Positions 61,733 through 64,000 of a stretch of 64,000 bases of DNA are shown here, in pieces. The stretch is from CAVWDU01 sp963840725 (lineage in GTDB: Bacteria; Pseudomonadota; Gammaproteobacteria; Pseudomonadales; Halieaceae): the NCBI GenBank assembly GCA_963840725.1, contig CAWIZY010000009.1, positions 248,001 through 312,000 on the forward strand, given 5' to 3'. The notes beneath the pieces are model-generated. The model searched no databases. It saw only the letters and a list, made by a program, of their open reading frames with translations, and had not been told where the DNA came from. Within the stretch, counting starts at the first letter, position 1, and each line of letters begins with the position of its first letter. A program made the position numbers and the translations under genes.

Positions 61733-61896
61733 GTGGGCGCTCCACCGGGGAAACGCGCGATTATACGCAACTGCCTCGCACTGGGCATATCCGCACGGGT
61801 CCGTTATCCTGCGCGCCTGATATGACTGGCCGCGATGTCTCACCGATGTGGCGGCCAGGTCTCACGGTGTACCAACACCTGCAGGGAGTGAACCCC

Positions 61897-62664
61897 ATGG
61901 ATGCGGCCGACAAACTCGCCGAATTGACGATACCGACCTCCTTCGCGGACGCCGAGCTGCAGTGGCTGGATCCCCTGCATCTTCAGTGTCGCGGGGTGCG
62001 CCTGCGGCTGGCGCGTGGTTTTGACCTGGGTGAGCCGACCGAGGGCGTCGTGACCCTGTTCAAGGACCAGAAGTTCATCCGCGCGTACCTGAAACAGCTC
62101 GACGGCTTGCGGGTGGATCGTATGATCGAAGTGGGCGTGTGGGATGGCGGTTCGGCGATTTTTTTCTGGAATCTCTTCAAGCCGAAGATGCTCAGCTGTA
62201 TTGAGCTCAAATCCCAGGCCCCCGCACTGACCGATTACATCGACACGCAGTCCCTCTCCGAGAGTTTCCGGGTGCACTTTGGCGTGGACCAGTCCGATCG
62301 GGCCGCGGTCGCCGCGGTGGCACGGGAAGATTTTCCGCAGGGTGCAGTCGACCTGATTATCGATGACGCGTCTCACCTGTACGCGCCCTCGCGTGCGACG
62401 TTCGAGGTGTTGTTCCCCTCGCTTCGGGAGGGGGGACTGTACGTGCTGGAAGACTGGAAGACCAACCTCGTTTTCCCGAATTTCGGGGGCGGTGAAGCGC
62501 CCGACAGTCCTCCCTTGCACCAACTGGTTTTCGAGCTGCTCGATTACTCCATGCGTCACACCGACGTCATTCCCTCCGTTCGCTGCTGGCACAATTTTGT
62601 GCTGATCGAGCGTGGGCCCGGGGATTTGCTACCCGGAGAGTTCACGCTCGGACCTACACCCTAG
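61897..62664 (+). CDS. Class I SAM-dependent methyltransferase (CmcI-like)
   Basis: A 255-residue methyltransferase. MIEVGVWDGGSAIFFWNLFK is motif I, MLSCIELKSQAPALTDYI motif II, and AVDLIIDDASHLYAPSRATF has the Asp-Asp-x-Ser-His pattern of cephalosporin hydroxylase (CmcI)-type and rhamnosyl methyltransferases. The ATG has GGAG about 9 bases upstream. With the GT2 and sulfotransferase genes after it, it may decorate a surface glycan or a lipid-linked sugar. Its stop is next to the repeated 19-bp element. Confidence 0.85.
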   Translation: MDAADKLAELTIPTSFADAELQWLDPLHLQCRGVRLRLARGFDLGEPTEGVVTLFKDQKFIRAYLKQLDGLRVDRMIEVGVWDGGSAIFFWNLFKPKMLSCIELKSQAPALTDYIDTQSLSESFRVHFGVDQSDRAAVAAVAREDFPQGAVDLIIDDASHLYAPSRATFEVLFPSLREGGLYVLEDWKTNLVFPNFGGGEAPDSPPLHQLVFELLDYSMRHTDVIPSVRCWHNFVLIERGPGDLLPGEFTLGPTP

Positions 62665-62682
62665 GGCACCTCTGAATAATGG
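62664..62682. repeat. Half copy of the 19-bp repeated element
   Basis: GGGCACCTCTGAATAATGG, identical to the left arm at 59657-59675. It overlaps the last base of the methyltransferase stop codon. No matching right arm was found nearby, so this copy has lost half of its hairpin. Confidence 0.85.
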
Positions 62683-62698
62683 CAATGCGCTCAGGCTT

Positions 62699-63595
62699 TC
62701 AGGCCTTATTGAAGCGTTGCAGGTCTGCCGCCGGAGTGGGGATATCACCAAAGTAAGACAGGCGGCGTTTGCTGGCCTGCAGGTCACAGCCGTGAATGGC
62801 GCGGTATTGTTCCAGATAGGTGGCCACACGCCGTGTTTGCTCCGCGGGCGTAACGTTGGTCGTCGTGCCCCCGTGGACCTGGTGAAAGCTGCCCTCGCCG
62901 ATCAACATGACCGGCCGCGAGTCCGGCCAGTCACACGCGCGCTTGAACAGGTCGATGTTCATGAAGCCACCGCCCGGCAGGTCGAAGCGTTCATCGGCGC
63001 CACCCATCGTCAGGAAGGTGTCCCGGGGCATGAATAGACAGTTACTCTCCAGCGGCCGGTAGAACCAGGTGTAATTGGGGAAGTCTTTGTAAACCAGGGG
63101 CGTTCCGATCTCGAACAGGCGATACCCTGCCCGCGGCCAGTCTATATTTTGCAGCAGGCGATCTTCCTCAGCCTGGTTGTAGCCCTCAAGTATCGTCTCG
63201 TTCTGCGGGCCTGGCCCCAGGTAGAAGTAACGGGTGATGACAACCGCATCCGTCATGGCACGAAAGCAGGCTGTCGTTTTTCGTAGCAAGCCCGGCGTCA
63301 GCAGGTGTGCGCCGTCGACCACGAACCCGACGATATCGCCGGTGGCGCGCGCTGCGCCGTAGTTCAGCGCATAAGCGGGAGAGGAAGGCGGGTTGTTCAG
63401 GTAGTGCGGTTTGAACTGTGGGCCGCATTGCCGTATCGATGCCTCCGGAACAGGTTCGGGAGAGCCATTGTCGACGACCAGAACCTCGTAGTCTGTAGAA
63501 TTTCCATCCAGCTGATAGTCCGGCATGAGACTCTGCAGCGTGCGTGGTAGCTCCCGCGCCATATCGAAGGCGACCACGATGATCGAAAGTTTCAC
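62699..63595 (-). CDS. Family 2 glycosyltransferase
   Basis: A 298-residue GT-A-fold glycosyltransferase: KLSIIVVAFDMARELPRTLQ, VLVVDNGSPEPVPEA (Asp for nucleotide binding), GAARATGDIVGFVVDGAHLL (Asp of the DXD-type site) and GGADERFDLPGGGFMNIDLF. The GTG start at 63595 has GGAG about 8 bases upstream and begins the fold. It is divergent from a sulfotransferase, in a surface-glycan-like context. Donor and acceptor are unknown. Confidence 0.87.
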   Translation of the reverse strand: MKLSIIVVAFDMARELPRTLQSLMPDYQLDGNSTDYEVLVVDNGSPEPVPEASIRQCGPQFKPHYLNNPPSSPAYALNYGAARATGDIVGFVVDGAHLLTPGLLRKTTACFRAMTDAVVITRYFYLGPGPQNETILEGYNQAEEDRLLQNIDWPRAGYRLFEIGTPLVYKDFPNYTWFYRPLESNCLFMPRDTFLTMGGADERFDLPGGGFMNIDLFKRACDWPDSRPVMLIGEGSFHQVHGGTTTNVTPAEQTRRVATYLEQYRAIHGCDLQASKRRLSYFGDIPTPAADLQRFNKA

Positions 63596-63747
63596 GGTTA
63601 AATCTCCATGCGCTGGTGCCGGGCCCGGATAACGCTGGTGCCAGGCGTAACCGTACAGCTGACCGAAGCTTGCGCCACGCGTTGCAATCACTGATTATCA
63701 GCCAGTGGCGCCAGGCCCGGTCAGGGGCCAACTACAGGAGGCCGATT

Positions 63748-64000
63748 GTGCCAGTTTGCGACCAGTACCGGTGTATTTTTGTGCACATACCCCGCACCGG
63801 CGGCAGTTCGGTTGAAAAGGCACTTATGCTGCATAACGAAGGCCACCGCGAAAATCTTGCTACCCTCACAGGCTGGGTCGAGACAGACGCGATCAGGGAG
63901 TACGGTTTCACCAGCCCGGTGCTGCAGCACCTGACGCTTTCCGACATCCACCGCTTGTTACCGCGGGACCGGCTCCATGACTGGTTCAAGTTTTGTTTCG
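63748..64000 (+). CDS. Sulfotransferase-family protein (5' part only)
   Basis: The first 84 codons of a gene that runs out of the window. RCIFVHIPRTGGSSVEKALM contains the 5'-phosphosulfate-binding loop (Pro-Arg-Thr-Gly-Gly-Ser-Ser) of eukaryote-like carbohydrate sulfotransferases. The GTG start follows GGAG by 7 bases. It would transfer sulfate from PAPS to a glycan. Next to the GT2 and methyltransferase, it suggests a sulfated or modified surface glycan. Confidence 0.8.
   Translation, partial: MPVCDQYRCIFVHIPRTGGSSVEKALMLHNEGHRENLATLTGWVETDAIREYGFTSPVLQHLTLSDIHRLLPRDRLHDWFKFCF

Overview
The window is one contiguous stretch of a high-GC gammaproteobacterial chromosome, most likely an aerobic anoxygenic phototroph of the NOR5/OM60 (Halieaceae) kind. 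The first two genes are bacteriochlorophyll genes (3' end of bchE, then bchJ), so the left edge is the end of a photosynthesis gene cluster. The other families fit a marine heterotroph: a TonB-dependent receptor, a DcaP-type porin, Entner-Doudoroff edd, DUF3179/DUF4399/DUF3616 proteins, MtfA and an M48 lipoprotein protease. No rRNA, tRNA, CRISPR array, prophage or intact insertion sequence was seen.

Layout. 1-2243: bchE, bchJ and an OxyR-like LysR regulator. 2293-3564: a retropepsin-like protease and a small secreted repeat protein with its own terminator. 3575-8477: an unusual chaperone/usher-type operon on the minus strand (pilin-like protein, second subunit, chaperone, usher). 8959-10404: porin. 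10452-14730: an HlyB/HlyD/TolC-like exporter operon whose ABC protein has lost every recognisable ATPase motif. 14941-18851: sugar symporter, acyl-CoA synthetase and a membrane-anchored protein resembling a phage tail tube. 19000-20812: a secreted-protein gene broken by four frameshifts. 21202-25093: edd, an amidase and a DUF4399 protein. 25170-28296: TPP enzyme, 2Fe-2S ferredoxin, truncated M19 peptidase and an iodotyrosine-deiodinase-like nitroreductase. 28398-32981: TonB receptor, gluconate-dehydrogenase-like subunit 3 and a GMC oxidoreductase broken by two frameshifts. 33066-35430: LLM monooxygenase divergent from a MarR-like regulator plus MaoC, with a strong palindrome between them. 35475-37890: lytic transglycosylase and an FAD oxidoreductase.

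38338-47078 is the most interesting block: a plus-strand run of an S51-peptidase-like protein, two alpha/beta-hydrolase esterases, three ATP-grasp ligases (one PGM1-related) and a glycogen/starch synthase, partly coupled by 4-base stop/start overlaps. It reads as a pathway that makes and trims an amide- or ester-linked product connected with an alpha-glucan; I know of no characterised pathway with this composition.

47103-64000 holds a DUF3616 protein, a glutathionyl-hydroquinone reductase and DoxX next to a LysR regulator, a DUF427 protein, a crotonase, MtfA, an M48 protease, a DUF3179 protein, a translationally coupled EEP-PLD-methyltransferase set, an acyltransferase, an MFS transporter, and finally a methyltransferase, a GT2 glycosyltransferase and the start of a sulfotransferase, which look like surface-glycan functions. 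Short tandem repeats of 14-15 bp in 3-4 copies recur at four places, and a 19-bp element occurs as a full hairpin at 59657 and as one arm at 62664.
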